Source: Plicaturopsis crispa FD-325 SS-3 (taxonomy: Eukaryota; Basidiomycota; Agaricomycetes; Amylocorticiales; Amylocorticiaceae). From it: 64,000 bases of DNA. The stretch lies in NCBI GenBank assembly GCA_000827205.1, contig KN832560.1, positions 96,176-160,175 of the forward strand, in the 5' to 3' direction. The notes beneath the pieces are model-generated. The model ran no database searches, was not told the origin of the DNA, and worked only from the letters and a program-made list of their open reading frames with translations. Positions 1 through 10,042 of the stretch are shown here, one piece after another. Positions within the stretch are counted from its first letter, which is position 1. Every line of letters begins with the position of its first letter. The position numbers and the translations under genes were made by a program.

Positions 1-411
1 AATCAGCCCCCACCCCGACGTGCGCTTTTGCATAGCCCCCGCATGCAGCATCCGCTGCCCACCTCTTCGTAGCCTGTGCAAGTCCGTGCAGCCCACATGC
101 CTGTGACGAGGCCCGCGGCCATAGTGTAGTGTATGCAGAGCCCCAACAGTGATCCAACTGGCATGCCCAGTCTCCGAGATCACAACCGGGGCTTTTTGCA
201 CCTGCGGTCCGCTTTTGCTAGTACGGTTTCAGTAAGGACCCTATGTAGTAAAAATAGAATACATTATTTTGGTACGAAATGCGCCCAAATGAGAGTGGAC
301 CCTGACCTAAGAATAGTGCAGCACAATTTTGCACGCTATCAATAGTGCATACAGAAGGCTAGAAATCCTATGGAGTCACATGATCTGACCAGAAAAATCT
401 TCTAGTAGACA
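1..411. other. Left-edge intergenic stretch
   Basis: I see no supportable gene here. The only open frame (from about 133) is short and has no recognisable domain. A short phrase around 277-290 (tgcgcccaaatg) recurs in reverse orientation near 3305-3320, which may mean that both places hold fragments of one dispersed repeat, but the match is only about a dozen bases. Confidence 0.4.
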
Positions 412-460
412 TTACAATGTGAAAATGGCTGGCACGTCTGTGGAGCCAGACATTGTAATG
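411..460. repeat. 50-bp inverted repeat (hairpin) at a gene's truncated end
   Basis: An 11-base arm (cattacaatgt, 411-421) is matched by its exact reverse complement (acattgtaatg, 450-460). Inside the loop a second short pairing, tggct with agcca, could extend the structure. It sits exactly where the coding frame of the neighbouring minus-strand family gene loses resemblance to its relatives, so it may mark an insertion or deletion scar. It could also be a terminator-like hairpin or chance. Confidence 0.5.
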
Positions 461-1244
461 CGTTGGGGGGCTACAAAGGGCCACATTACAATTCCACTAC
501 AGGGACGCCTGTCCGCCTTGAACTGATCTGACTCCGCCTCGTACATCGTCTTCGTGACTTGGTTGCGGACGCTGATGCGCGAAGGTTCTTTTTGGTTCTC
601 CCCAGCGGCTTGACTGGCCTTCCACTCCGTTTGAGCAGTCACCCAAGCCTTCTCGAACTCAGGCTTGATACGTGTCTCGTAGTATTTTGTGGAATAAAAT
701 TGCTCCATGCGCATCTTGCGAGGAGGCTTCGGGGCCAGGTGGAACATCTCGTCGAAGAGACCGTTGAGCATCTCGGTGCGCGTGTCGCGTTTGACGATCT
801 TGCGGTACGTGTAACGGTACCACTGTGCAATTTTCTGGAATTGCACGTTAGACCGTTATGATTAACTCAGAAATGAAATGCTCGCACCGTGCGTATTTTG
901 CTGTACTCTGCAGCCCTGAATGCGGCTACCTCCTCGTCGAGGTCTTCCGCGTCAGAGTCTTCCTCGTCGAGGCATTCGTCCGGCGGATCGTCGACGTCTT
1001 CCGCAAGGTCGTCATCATACTTGAGGTCCCACCCATACTTCTTGAAGAATAGTTTGGTGACGTTGGTGTAGAAGGTGCCGGCCTTGTCCGGCCCAGCCTC
1101 CACAGCGCGCTGCCATGCCTCACGGCGAGAATCGAAGAACTTGAGCTTGGTCCCTCTGATCCACGGCACGGGTCCGGGAGGGGCGGTCGATTTGACCTTT
1201 TTAGGCCCCGCCTTCCTCCCTTTACCCTTAGTTTTGCCAGACAT
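412..1244 (-). CDS. Agaricomycete multicopy-family protein, C-terminally truncated copy
   Basis: Two exons are visible (1244-888 and 834-412), joined by a 53-base intron. The start is the ATG at 1244, giving a very basic N-terminus (MSGKTKGKGRKAGPKK). A conserved core follows: WIRGTKLKFFDSRREAW, then FYTNVTKLFFKKYGW, an acidic stretch, then the second-exon block IAQWYRYTYRKIVKRD and FYSTKYYETRIKPEFEKAW. I recognise this core from a large family of unknown function in mushroom-forming fungi, often found in repeat-rich regions. Relatives are much longer, from memory several hundred residues; here homology ends near residue 215 at FKA and about 30 unrelated residues follow to the stop. I read it as a truncated copy that may or may not be expressed. 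No function is assigned. Confidence 0.55.
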
Positions 1245-1424
1245 GAGGAGTTCAGTATACCGAAAGTAGATTGAGCCGGGAAGTTAATCACAGTAAGCTG
1301 ATGCCAGCGCAGAGCAGAGCACGACTCGGAGTCCAGAACTTTGGTCGCCGGTCGTGGTCCGAATATCCGTGTTTCACGTGTTTGCAGTTTATCGATTAAG
1401 GTTCACGGATCTTTTCCCCACCTG

Positions 1425-1432
1425 TATAAATA
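1425..1432 (+). promoter_or_regulatory. TATA box of the RNase H1-N-like gene
   Basis: The sequence tataaata lies 42 bases before the ATG at 1474, preceded by a C-rich stretch. Its position and perfect consensus fit a core promoter for the downstream two-domain gene. Confidence 0.5.
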
Positions 1433-1473
1433 CCCCAAACCCCAAAGTTTGCGTCTCTTCACAACCCACCATC

Positions 1474-2546
1474 ATGCCTCCTCCCCCGCTTTCCTCTATC
1501 TCCTCTCCCTCCTCCCTTTCCTATCCCTCTTCCCTCTCAGTGTCGTCACCCCTCTCTTCACCTTTCACCCCCTCCTCCCGCGCTACCTCTTTCTTCTCTT
1601 GTATGTCGTCTCTTTCGCCTCCGTCATCTCCTCCTCCGCTCGCTCCCATATCCTTGGGGTCTCAGTCTTCTGATGCCGCGTCCTCGTACGGTACTGACGA
1701 TGACTTATGTGCTGCCATGGCCGCGTTTGATATGAGCACTGTGTCCCACCTGATTCCCCGTAAGTCCCGTCTTTCCCTGTGCGTTTCTCAACCTGATGTC
1801 CCGCGTGTTAGCGCCCTCCACACCGCCACGCCGTGCGTGTGACATGTACGCTCAGGTTGATAAGTCAGTGTCGTCGAGTCGCAAAGCTCATGTTGTAGCC
1901 GGTGTGGGCGTCAGCGATGACGAAGATGAGTGAGTCGCGAGCCGCATGCCGGTTACTCTGTTGACTAAGATATTGGTAGCGTGTTTGGTACCCCCACCCC
2001 TACGCGCGCGGCTACCCCTCCTGAGTCTCGTTCGGGTCGTAAGCATTATGTAGTCCTCAAGGGTTATTGCCCCGGTATCTATGACAAGTGGTAAGTGTTT
2101 TTGTTACGATATATGGTATGTATTAATGAGTTATATATCGTAGGCACGTTGCTAAGCCCCATGTTCATGGCGTTCCCGGCGCTATTTTCAAAAGCTTTCG
2201 GGATCTCTCTCGTGCTCAGGAGTACTTCAGGCGTGCCCTCGTCAACAACGACGTGGAGGTTCTGGAGCCTCCCTCATGCCGGCGTTCGGGTTCGTCAGGG
2301 CGTCACAAATGGATTGTTGTCTTTGCGGGCATCAGTCCTGGCGTGTATCCGTCTTGGTAAGTTCAATAGTAAGGCTGTTTTCATTTGCTCATCGCATGTA
2401 TCCATAGGCGGGAGGCCGCGCCCAACGTCATTGGCGTTGCTCACAATCACTGCCTAGGCTATCCCAACGAGTGGGAAGCGCTCGCGGCTTATGAAGCTGC
2501 GCGTAGGGCGGGTGATGTCCATGTGCGCCGTCGTCTCCTTTGTTAG
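1474..2546 (+). CDS. Protein with two RNase H1 N-terminal-like (hybrid-binding) domains
   Basis: Exons are approximately 1474-1806, 1856-1930, about 1981-2092, about 2144-2355 and 2408-2546. The first intron uses a weak GTTAGC donor and is the least certain junction. The N-terminal ~95 residues are a Ser/Pro-rich tail, followed by a short acidic linker. Two copies of a small domain follow: the first begins KHYVVLKGYCPGIYDKW, the second KWIVVFAGISPGVYPSW, each continuing with a ..VxGVxxxxxKSF / ..IGVAHNHCLGY strand and a short final helix (YFRRALV; AYEAARRAG). This pattern (aromatic/basic strand, PGIY, split Trp codon at an intron) is the RNase H1 N-terminal or 'Cauli_VI' fold that binds RNA/DNA hybrids. 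No RNase H catalytic domain follows. Stand-alone proteins of this kind are common in Agaricomycetes. Hybrid or double-stranded nucleic acid binding is inferred from the fold only. Confidence 0.7.
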
Positions 2547-2614
2547 TCGTAGTCGTACTTTGCTTTTTTGTAATCTGCTGTCGTCGCAATGCTATTTTTC
2601 GGTTGTCCTACCTT

Positions 2615-2632
2615 TCTAACCCTAACCCTAAA
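2615..2632 (+). repeat. Short interstitial telomere-like motif (ctaaccctaaccctaaa)
   Basis: Between two and three units of CCCTAA/TTAGGG occur 69 bases after the stop codon of the preceding gene. TTAGGG is the usual telomere repeat of filamentous fungi. This could be an interstitial telomeric scar, or a Rap1/Teb1-type factor site, or chance. Confidence 0.5.
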
Positions 2633-2737
2633 GTGTGTAAATGTCTTGTTAGCGCGTTAACATCGCACGCAGTTATTAAGAAGTTGATTGAGCAAAGTTG
2701 ATCATTCACATATAGTATGTATACTAACTTTGTAAGG

Positions 2738-2995
2738 AGTTTGTAAGTAGTTTCTATCAATGAACGTACCCAGAATGCAAGCATTTCAGTCTCATCCAGT
2801 GGTTTAATAACGAACAACTAGCAAGTTTGTAAGTAGTTTCTATCAATGAACGTACCGAGAATGCACGCATTGTAGTTTCATCGAGTGGTTTATTAACGAA
2901 CAACTAGCAAGTTTGTAAGTAGTATTCATCAATGAACGTACCCAGAATGCACGCATTGTAGTCTCATACAGTGGTTTATTAACGAACAACTACCA
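2738..2995 (+). repeat. Three tandem copies of an 86-bp repeat
   Basis: Units begin at 2738, 2824 and 2910, each with agtttgtaagtag and each containing tcaatgaacgtacc, agaatgca and gtggttta. The period is 86 bp in both intervals and the copies differ at only a few positions. A degraded partial fourth copy may begin just after 2996. The repeat is AT-rich and has no convincing coding frame. Confidence 0.85.
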
Positions 2996-3845
2996 AGGTT
3001 ATCAGTAGTTTCAGTGTATGTATTTATTGTACAATCCAATCTGTATATCACGAGTCAAGCCGTGGACGTCGGCCAGTGGACATTTATGCTCTATGTTTCT
3101 GTATCCGTACTACTGTGCGTTCTCTAGTTATCAAACGGTCGCGCACTCTGTCAAGCCAACTAAATGCATCACTATCTTGTTTGTGAATAGCCACTAGGAG
3201 CGGGGCAAAATAATGGATGCAAGTCGCAAGTCGACTCGGATGATATCCTAAGTATTCAGAAAGTTGACAATCACAGTTTACCGTTTCAAATCTACTACTT
3301 TGGATCCACATTTGGGCGCACAACGTCTTTATAAAGCTCTGCAAACTACACCGGTACGTACTATCCACCAGCTATCCACTGATATTCTCGAAAATGAGGC
3401 GGAGAGGATGCACAAACATGTCGATAAACCCGTCGCGGATCCGCCACATTTGACAGTTTTGCGACCGAACGTTGTTCAAACTTTCTTCGTCTTTTCCTCC
3501 TTCATCCTCTTTCCACCCTCCACCACGTCTCTCTGCCTCCTTCCCCGGTGTTTAAAGTAAGTCTCCGTTGTTCTGTCTACTCTTTTGTATTTCTCTAGCC
3601 CATCTCCCGCGTTGAACGCCCGTTGAGTCTTGCCAAGGCTCTGTGTGGTCGGGACGCGCGGGTGGGCTAACTTTCGGGGCGTCGACGGTCTAAGCACCTG
3701 GCACGGAGCACCCGTTAGGTCTTGCCAAGGCCTTGTGTGGTTGCGATGTACAAGGGGCAGAGACCTCGGCGCTGCACTATACACTTTTCACCGTTGTTGA
3801 TTCTGTTATTGACGCGTACCCTCACAGGGCTACTGTACAAGCATA
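2996..3845. other. Intergenic stretch, no gene seen
   Basis: I found no supportable gene. There is a weak duplication of about 25 bases around 3626 and 3716 (cttgccaaggc..tgtgtggt), 90 bases apart. CT-rich tracts at 3470-3600 resemble fungal promoter DNA and may belong to the 3846 gene. Confidence 0.4.
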
Positions 3846-6003
3846 ATGCAGTCGGTCTTGCAAGTGAGTTTTTAGCCCTTGTAGCCTGTACTGGAACTAA
3901 TGATTTCGTGTCTAAAAGACGCGTAAGACGCGCTCGGGGCGGGAGTTCACGCCGTACGCGTCGTACAGTGCTCTCCCTGCCCTGCAGACGTCGCTGCACT
4001 TGGGTAATCTTCTCGCGAGCGCTCTGCGCGAAGAAGATGCGCGGTTCGACCGCGGCGAGGGCGACACAGAGGGTCAAGATGTTTTGGTGCCCTCCACGCC
4101 GCCCCCCACGCCATCCAATTCATTTTTGTCGCCACCTTTGCCGGCACCCAACCCCCCGACGCCCGCGGCCTTGTCATGCGAGGCGTCTGATGCGGACGCA
4201 GCCTCCGACGTTCCCACTTTCTGCAGCGATCTAGACGACGGGGACAACAACCCGACCGTATGCGGCACGTCGGATGCAAAGGACTCGCCGGGCGTTCCTC
4301 CGTTAAACGGCGATGCGGACAACCAAGAAAAAGCAGCGGTGGCCCTGAAAACGGACCGTGTCGCGAAGGGGCCCAATCACCAGCAAAGATACAACGCTCA
4401 ACGCCGCCGTGCAAAGCGTGCCCAAGCACGGGAGAAGGCAAACCCGTTCGACTACAAACCTCGCTCTTCCCTCTCACGCAAGGCCGTCAAGCCGCTTGCC
4501 GTTCACACATCATTCAACGCCGCGAAACTGCACACCGCGAAAAGCTCTTTCGTTGGCAAGCCGCATATGAAGTACAGCAAGACGCCCCCGACGGTGGAGC
4601 AGTTGCAGGCAAGGGGTTACGAGTTAGTGGAATGGAATGGAAAGTGAGTGGTTTGTGTCGCGCGTCCGGGTGCCACGTACTGATCACAGTGTAGGGATAT
4701 TCGTGTCGTTCTTGATGCCGACGGTAACATCATCGCCGTATTCGCCGGCGAGGCCGATGCAGTGGAGTGGCCGCATGTCATCAACGTCGCAACGGCTGGG
4801 CTGCGTGATGCTCGCTATGAGATTACGCCCATCATCAAGCCGGAGGACGCCGACCACCGCCGTGGCAAATTCTTCGCTATTGATGCCCAAACATATTTTA
4901 CAGCTCGAAAGAATGTGCGGTGGAGCCTGAGGAAAGAGGCTCAACGTTGTCAACAGCCAGCGCAGCGAAAGCCGGCGGAGTTCGAATCTCCGAAACCGTC
5001 GTCGTTGTTGTTTCCTCTTTCCTTGTCGTCGTCGCCCACATCTTCCGCATCCCAGCACGCTGCAACGATGCCCCACCCCCCGCAACTTCACGCGGGGGTG
5101 TCTTTCTGGTTTTTTCATCTACTTGTAAGTTCATTTGTTTTTCTGGCGGTTAGTTCTTGCGCTAACAACGTTTTTGCAGGCCACGTCAGGCCGCTCACTG
5201 CATGCCAACTGCCGCACCACCCCTCCCCACTCCGCACCACAACACATCCAGTCCCGCGCAAATACGCACTCGCCGCGGCCGCCTCCATCTACTCCGCCCA
5301 CACCGCCACCGCGCTGTTTCCATGCGCGCGCCAACACCCTCCTGCCGTATCCACGAACCCGGCTAGTCAGCGACGCGCGCAGGCACAACACGCAGGCCAG
5401 CACACCTCACAGCAGACAGCACCCCATCGCGCTGCCAGCGCACCCCACAGCACGGCCAGCAGATCCCCACACCGCCAGCTCCCCACCCCCACAGTGCTGC
5501 CTGCGCACCCCGCGGCACCGCCAGCTCCCCCCACAGCGCCGCCAGCTCCCCCTACAGCACCCGCTACGCACCCCACAGCAGACCGCACCCCATGGCGCCG
5601 CCAGTGCACACCACCGCGCGGCCTGCGCACCCCACAGCGCGGCCAGCTTCCCCCACAGCGCGGCCTGCGCACCCCGCGGCGTCGCCAGCTTCCCCCACAG
5701 CGCCGCCTGCACAACCCAAAGCAGACGGCACCCCACCGCACCGCCAGCAGACCCCACCGCGCGGCCTGCGCACCCCACGGCAAACAGCCACGGTCCCGCC
5801 AGCGCAACCCGCCGTGCGGCCAGCTCCCCCTGCGGCACCGTCTGCATGCCCCACGGCGCCTGCGTGCTATCCACCGCACGCACCGCCTTTTCATAGCTGT
5901 CCCTGTGGGCAGCGTCCCCTCGCGCGCCGGCCCCGTGGCCATTTTACATTGTATAATATGTAGTAGTAGTTATATACTATGTTCTCCCCCTTGTAGTGAC
6001 TAG
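3846..6003 (+). CDS. Agaricomycete 'TRSGREF' family protein, probably a degenerate copy
   Basis: A six-codon first exon (MQSVLQ, 3846-3863) splices to an exon opening TRKTRSGREFTPYASY, then runs through an acidic/proline-rich region, a basic patch (RYNAQRRRAKRAQARE) and the conserved GYELVEWNGK. A short intron (from about 4648) leads to DIRVVLDADGNIIAVFAGEAD and RRGKFFAIDAQTYF. I recognise these blocks from a repeated family of unknown function in mushroom-forming fungi, in which the 'VVLDxxGRVIAVLAG' block is followed by a longer conserved domain. Here that domain is missing after about residue 300: the frame instead stays open through a GC-rich minisatellite to a stop at 6003, possibly with one more intron (about 5106-5179). 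The upstream two thirds look like a genuine family member. The proline/alanine/threonine-rich tail is probably fortuitous reading through repeat DNA. Function unknown. Confidence 0.5.
5395..5875. repeat. GC-rich degenerate minisatellite
   Basis: Phrases such as cgcaccccacagc, cagcttcccccacagcg and gcggcctgcgcacccc recur irregularly with a unit of roughly 30-40 bases. The tract lacks stop codons in several frames on both strands, which explains the many long overlapping open frames here (Pro/Ala/Thr-rich one way, Gly/Ala/Trp/Arg-rich the other). I treat the strand-symmetric openness as a composition effect rather than evidence for several genes. Confidence 0.75.
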
Positions 6004-6452
6004 CCCTCCCCCCTACCAGATTATAATCAATTTTTTTTTCTTTTTTTCACAAATTTTCAGGAGCAGGGGCTGCTTTCGCACGGCAGGAAATAATCACGTG
6101 ACCCTACGGGTCCGTGCGTATGAGCAAGAGGGTGCAAGAGGTAGGGGGATAGAGATATTTAAAAGTCCGAAGCCAAGCCGGACAGCCAAAGAGTGGCTAG
6201 GGAAAGCCCTGAAGAGTTGTATTGCATTAATGATTGCACCGGCATGATTCGGAATATGGCGCATTAGCAATTTCGGATCATGCCAGAGTTTTAATTTATA
6301 ACACTATAACATCAGGTGCACTTACAGGCTGATATGTACAAGCTGGGGTTTAGGTCCATGGCGAGCTCAAGATAAGGTGCGCCATCTTCCTTGTTTTTCC
6401 TCCCTATGCAGTGGTCCATTGCTTACGGACTATATATGGGTGAAAGGACTCG

Positions 6453-7010
6453 TATCACTGGGACGAGGATAACACCGTGCTGACGCGCAAGGGCATGTTC
6501 AACCATCCGCTCATTCAGAAGCTTTTCTAGATGGAGTGTTGTATCGACGCATACGAGACTGGGTACAAGCTTGACGTCAATTTTCCGGCTGACAATTACA
6601 GATCTGTGTTCGAAGCCTCAGGCTGATCTACGCAAGTTTGAGCGGCTAGACCTGTGACAATCTTTCTATTAGAAGGCAAGCTTGTTGATACGACGCTTGC
6701 TCTCATAGTCAGACGGTTACCAGTCTATCAAGCGGCATGAAGGCGTGCAAAAATACGATCTCACGGGGAAGATACTCGAGAAGCTTCACAACTCTGGCCG
6801 GTGGGATGAATTCCTCTTGGAGAGATTTTCAGCTAACACATTTGATCTCTTCCAGCGTGCATGCGGGGGCGGAACGGCGTACCGCCTCCAGTCCTGAGAC
6901 AATGTCCAGTGCCAAGATCAAAGCGGCTATTAAGTGACAAGGAATATAAAGACAACATCGCAATTGATCTCGACGACTACGAGGAAGGTCCTCCGGGAGA
7001 GGACGTGTGA
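6453..7010 (+). pseudogene. DUF6532-family gene relic
   Basis: Pieces of the DUF6532 domain of Agaricomycetes can be read in order. They are HWDEDNTVLTRKGMFNHPLI (about 6456-6515), ECCIDAYETGYKLDVNFPAD (about 6534-6595), and after a probable intron ending at 6855 the diagnostic VHAGAERRT...IKAA block (6857-6937). The stretch normally joining the first two blocks (WF..F.PIPL..IALVLTA) is missing, leaving a stop directly after LIQKLF. The last readable piece (KDNIAIDLDDYEEGPPGEDV, ending at 7010) looks like an old C-terminus. With a lost middle and broken frame this is a pseudogene. DUF6532 has no known function and its copies are often found near transposons. Confidence 0.5.
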
Positions 7011-8056
7011 TGATTGGTCTCAAGTCAATAGAAAGTTTTAGCCAACTCAAATACATTTTTTTTTCGTTGTCGCTTTACCCTGGTGTTCCGTGCGAGCTGT
7101 GTAATTGAAGATTTCGGTGTGATTCTACGTCCTATCCTTCACCTGTATGCTACCCGCTGCAATACTTCTTAACGTTGATGTACCGAGCTTGCCATTTTTT
7201 TCTGATGTCCGTCTGGGCATGATGTAGACCTGACAGTGACTGATGAATGTACGTGCGACTGCTTCTGCACTGGCTTGGTCTCGCGCTGTTTAGATATTCC
7301 GGTATTCAATAGAATTAATGAATTTGCTCTTTTTTTCCAGCAAGGTGCCTACACAAGACTAAGTAAAGGAAGGGGAGACAAATATGATAGAGAGGAACCA
7401 TCCTAACGCGATAGACAGCACCGAACAAAAATCTGTGTATAAGACAATCAGGGGTTAGAGCCAAAATAGATGCCCGAAGCCTACCCAAGGAGAGGCGAGA
7501 TGCTCAAAGTCAATGCTAGGGGCTAATGGTACAAAAGCGGATGTCCGCGATATGCCCGAGGGAGCGCGGACAAAGTTCGGTCGGGCCTAGGGGCTATGGG
7601 GCTGTTTTTGGAAGCCGAAAAAGCGCCCGAGGAATGGTTTTGAAAATTTCCAAGTCCGAAAGCTAGCCCGCTGACTAATCAGATCTGTTTTGGCTGTAGA
7701 TCGGATCACCGTGTTGCATTGCATTGCCAACAATGGGATAGTGCGTGTTCCTTTGCAATTATCTCACATCAATGGCTGTTCGCCTTAGAGGGTTTCTTGG
7801 AGCCATGATACAGAGAAGTGTTGCGCTCGACTTTTGCTACAGGGAATATGTGTGAGGGCGAGCCTTACCGAGTACAAGCGCGCAAAGTTTGTTCAGTACG
7901 TGCCGGCCGATGTTGCCACTGGAATAAAATCATTTAAATATGAATTAGCATATTCCCACAATTCTACCCAATTTTCGACTTACAGAATCGACACGAGAAT
8001 CGGCCAGAATCGACCACTCTGACGTCCCCTATGGCTTGTAGCTATATTCTAAAATA
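7011..8056. other. AT-rich intergenic stretch, no gene seen
   Basis: About 1 kb without a supportable gene. Around 7985-8020 a short phrase with the core gaatcg (cagaatcgac, gagaatcgg, agaatcgacc) is repeated three times, like the worn end of a dispersed element, but no family can be named. AT content rises toward the 3' end of the following minus-strand gene. Confidence 0.4.
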
Positions 8057-10031
8057 TTATTCAACCTTGTATTCAAAATGGGAAATAGTTCGGCCAGGAA
8101 TAACCAAAAGCAAGAAATGAAAAGGGTGATAGTGTTTGTAGAACTGCTGCCATAAACTATCTTAACAAGACGGGTCAGCATGTTTTCAACAGATAAAATA
8201 CATCTATACATACTGTAGTCACCAAGAATAATCTTAAGTGAAATTGTTTGTTTCTTGTTGAGTTTATATAAGTAGACAAATCATCTTAAGAAATAATTAT
8301 TGTTACCCACCTTGGCAAAGAATGTATCATCTTGATTGTCTAGAAATATGCAAATAGTTTGGTTTGCATCTACTCATTATTAGAAATGCAATACTTAAAA
8401 AGTTTCAGAACTCACAAGGTAGTCGCCAGGGATTTTTCATCCATAACATTATCATAAAAAGAGGAAAATGATTGAATGTGGCAATGGATAAATCTAGGCC
8501 TGCATGAAGAAAAGTAATAGCTAGCTTCATCTTCAACAAAGTGTATATTAGTTGAGTACAACGGCAATATAAAACTACGCACCATGGCAAAATAAAGATA
8601 ATATACTAGAACAGTTGGAAACAAAAAGGCAATCAATGTGAAAAGCATTGTACCAAACAGCAGTTGGTCAATGTCATACTTCCAAGCATCTCTTCTGTGG
8701 CGTAAAACATTATATCTTCTCCCTACAGAAAATGTTAGTATATGATAATCAACAAAACCAAGAGACATACCACAGAACAAATTCCATAATGATTTGAAGC
8801 TATGAAGAAAGCGCCGGTATACCAAGGCAGAAATCAAATGACAAAGACCTATATGAATGGTGGCTAGTTCAAAGAGATCTGCCAATGCTGCCAAGGTCAT
8901 ACTGATGCCACCACAACTCAGTAGACCAATAGAGTATATTGTGTCTGCTAAGTATGGAAGGCTTTTCTGTAGCACTCCTACAAAGTAAGCACATGTTAGA
9001 GTAATTAAGTTGAGAGATTTAAAAACACATACGGCTCCACATTAAAGCACACTCAATGAATGTGTTTGTGTAGAAGCGACTAAGCTCAGTGTTGAGCTTT
9101 AGCCCAGCTGGCCAATCGTTGAGCCATACAAGTCCATCTTGAACAGTGTCCACTAGAATAAACTAGACATAGGCAATTAGCTCCATGAGATGACACGGAC
9201 AGGATCATTCGCACATTGATCCAGGGTCCCAACCAGCTTGCGACTTCGATGTGATGCTGACACAAAAAGGTGCCAACGGCAATGCCAATTATAATGTCAT
9301 TGAGCACAAGCCACACTGAGTTCCAAAATCTGTTCCAGGTCAATGAATATATATCAAAAAAACAAAAGACAGTGTTCGAATCTTACGCGATGTGGTCATG
9401 CGTATATCTGTCACGCTGCCTCCTGATAACGGCGCGTCCCCGGGCGAGAAAAGCTGGTTTGTTGACGTGGGCGTAGATTTGCCGTGCTGATACTTCTCAC
9501 TCAGTAAGATGCTTAGGTCCACCTGTGATGATACACACCGGTCGCAAAGTAGAAATAGTGGCAATCCTTTCCCGACAGCAAATGACTCGCCGACGTTGCG
9601 GGCAACGACCATCGAATGAGGTCTCTCTGAAACCGTGCGCGATAAGCATGTTGCTGCGAAAAACAAAGGCAGGTACGTGCCATTGACTTAGCCATGCCCT
9701 TCGATAGTCGACTACGAAGCCAGGGGGTCGGAAGACACAGGTGAACAGCTGAGATCGTTATGAAGAAGAGGCAAGAGGCAAGAGGCAAGAGGCACGAGCC
9801 ACGTGAGTTTGTGGACCGAGTTCCTCGAGCGAGGCGCGACCGACAACCAGCATCTTCATACTTGTACCTCGCTCGTACCGACCCGCTCTCAGCCTCATCT
9901 GCTCCGGTCATCACACTCACAGGCGCGACGCCCCGCCAAACGATATCGACGCGTGTGTCGTTGTAAGTAGAGCCTTCAAGCTCCAAGTTTCGTGATTGAT
10001 GTGAAGCCTGTCTACAGCTAGCGTTGAACAT
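8057..10031 (-). CDS. GPI1: GPI1/PIG-Q, GlcNAc-PI transferase subunit
   Basis: Gpi1 is a multi-pass ER membrane subunit of the complex that adds GlcNAc to phosphatidylinositol, the first step of GPI-anchor synthesis. Reading on the minus strand gives FWNSVWLVLNDIIIG, then GLVWLNDWPAGLKLNTELSR, then membrane helices around LSCGGISMTLAALADL, HIGLCHLISALVYRR and FTLIAFLFPTVLVYYL. NHFPLFMIMLWMKNPWRLP follows, and a final exon has LWQQFYKHYHPFHFLLL, ending at the stop at 8057. Seven or more introns are needed. Order and spacing match the Gpi1 domain. The N-terminus is the weak part: an open frame reaches an ATG at 10031, only 11 bases from the Rho start codon, and it includes a 7-bp tandem repeat, so a start at 9911 is equally possible. 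The GGI motif usual after WRLP is not visible. The 3' half is strikingly AT-rich for this locus. Confidence 0.85.
9766..9793. repeat. Four tandem copies of the heptamer aagaggc
   Basis: Four perfect 7-bp units in a row. They lie in the proposed first coding region of GPI1, where copy-number change would shift the frame. This argues that the true GPI1 start or a splice site may lie downstream. Confidence 0.85.
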
Positions 10032-10042
10032 CACACCTCCTC

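Noticed and set aside
1474-2546. Reading the RNase H1-N-like domains as a caulimovirus remnant
   Set aside because: The domain is shared with cellular RNase H1, the gene has spliceosomal introns and a TATA box, and no other viral part is nearby.
277-3330. Possible long terminal repeat pair suggested by tgcgcccaaatg near 283 and its reverse complement near 3310
   Set aside because: Only about 12 bases match, in opposite orientation, with no element between.
5131-5942. Several long open frames on both strands (Gly/Ala/Trp-rich on minus, Pro/Ala-rich on plus)
   Set aside because: They arise from a GC-rich, stop-poor minisatellite; composition explains them and none has a domain.
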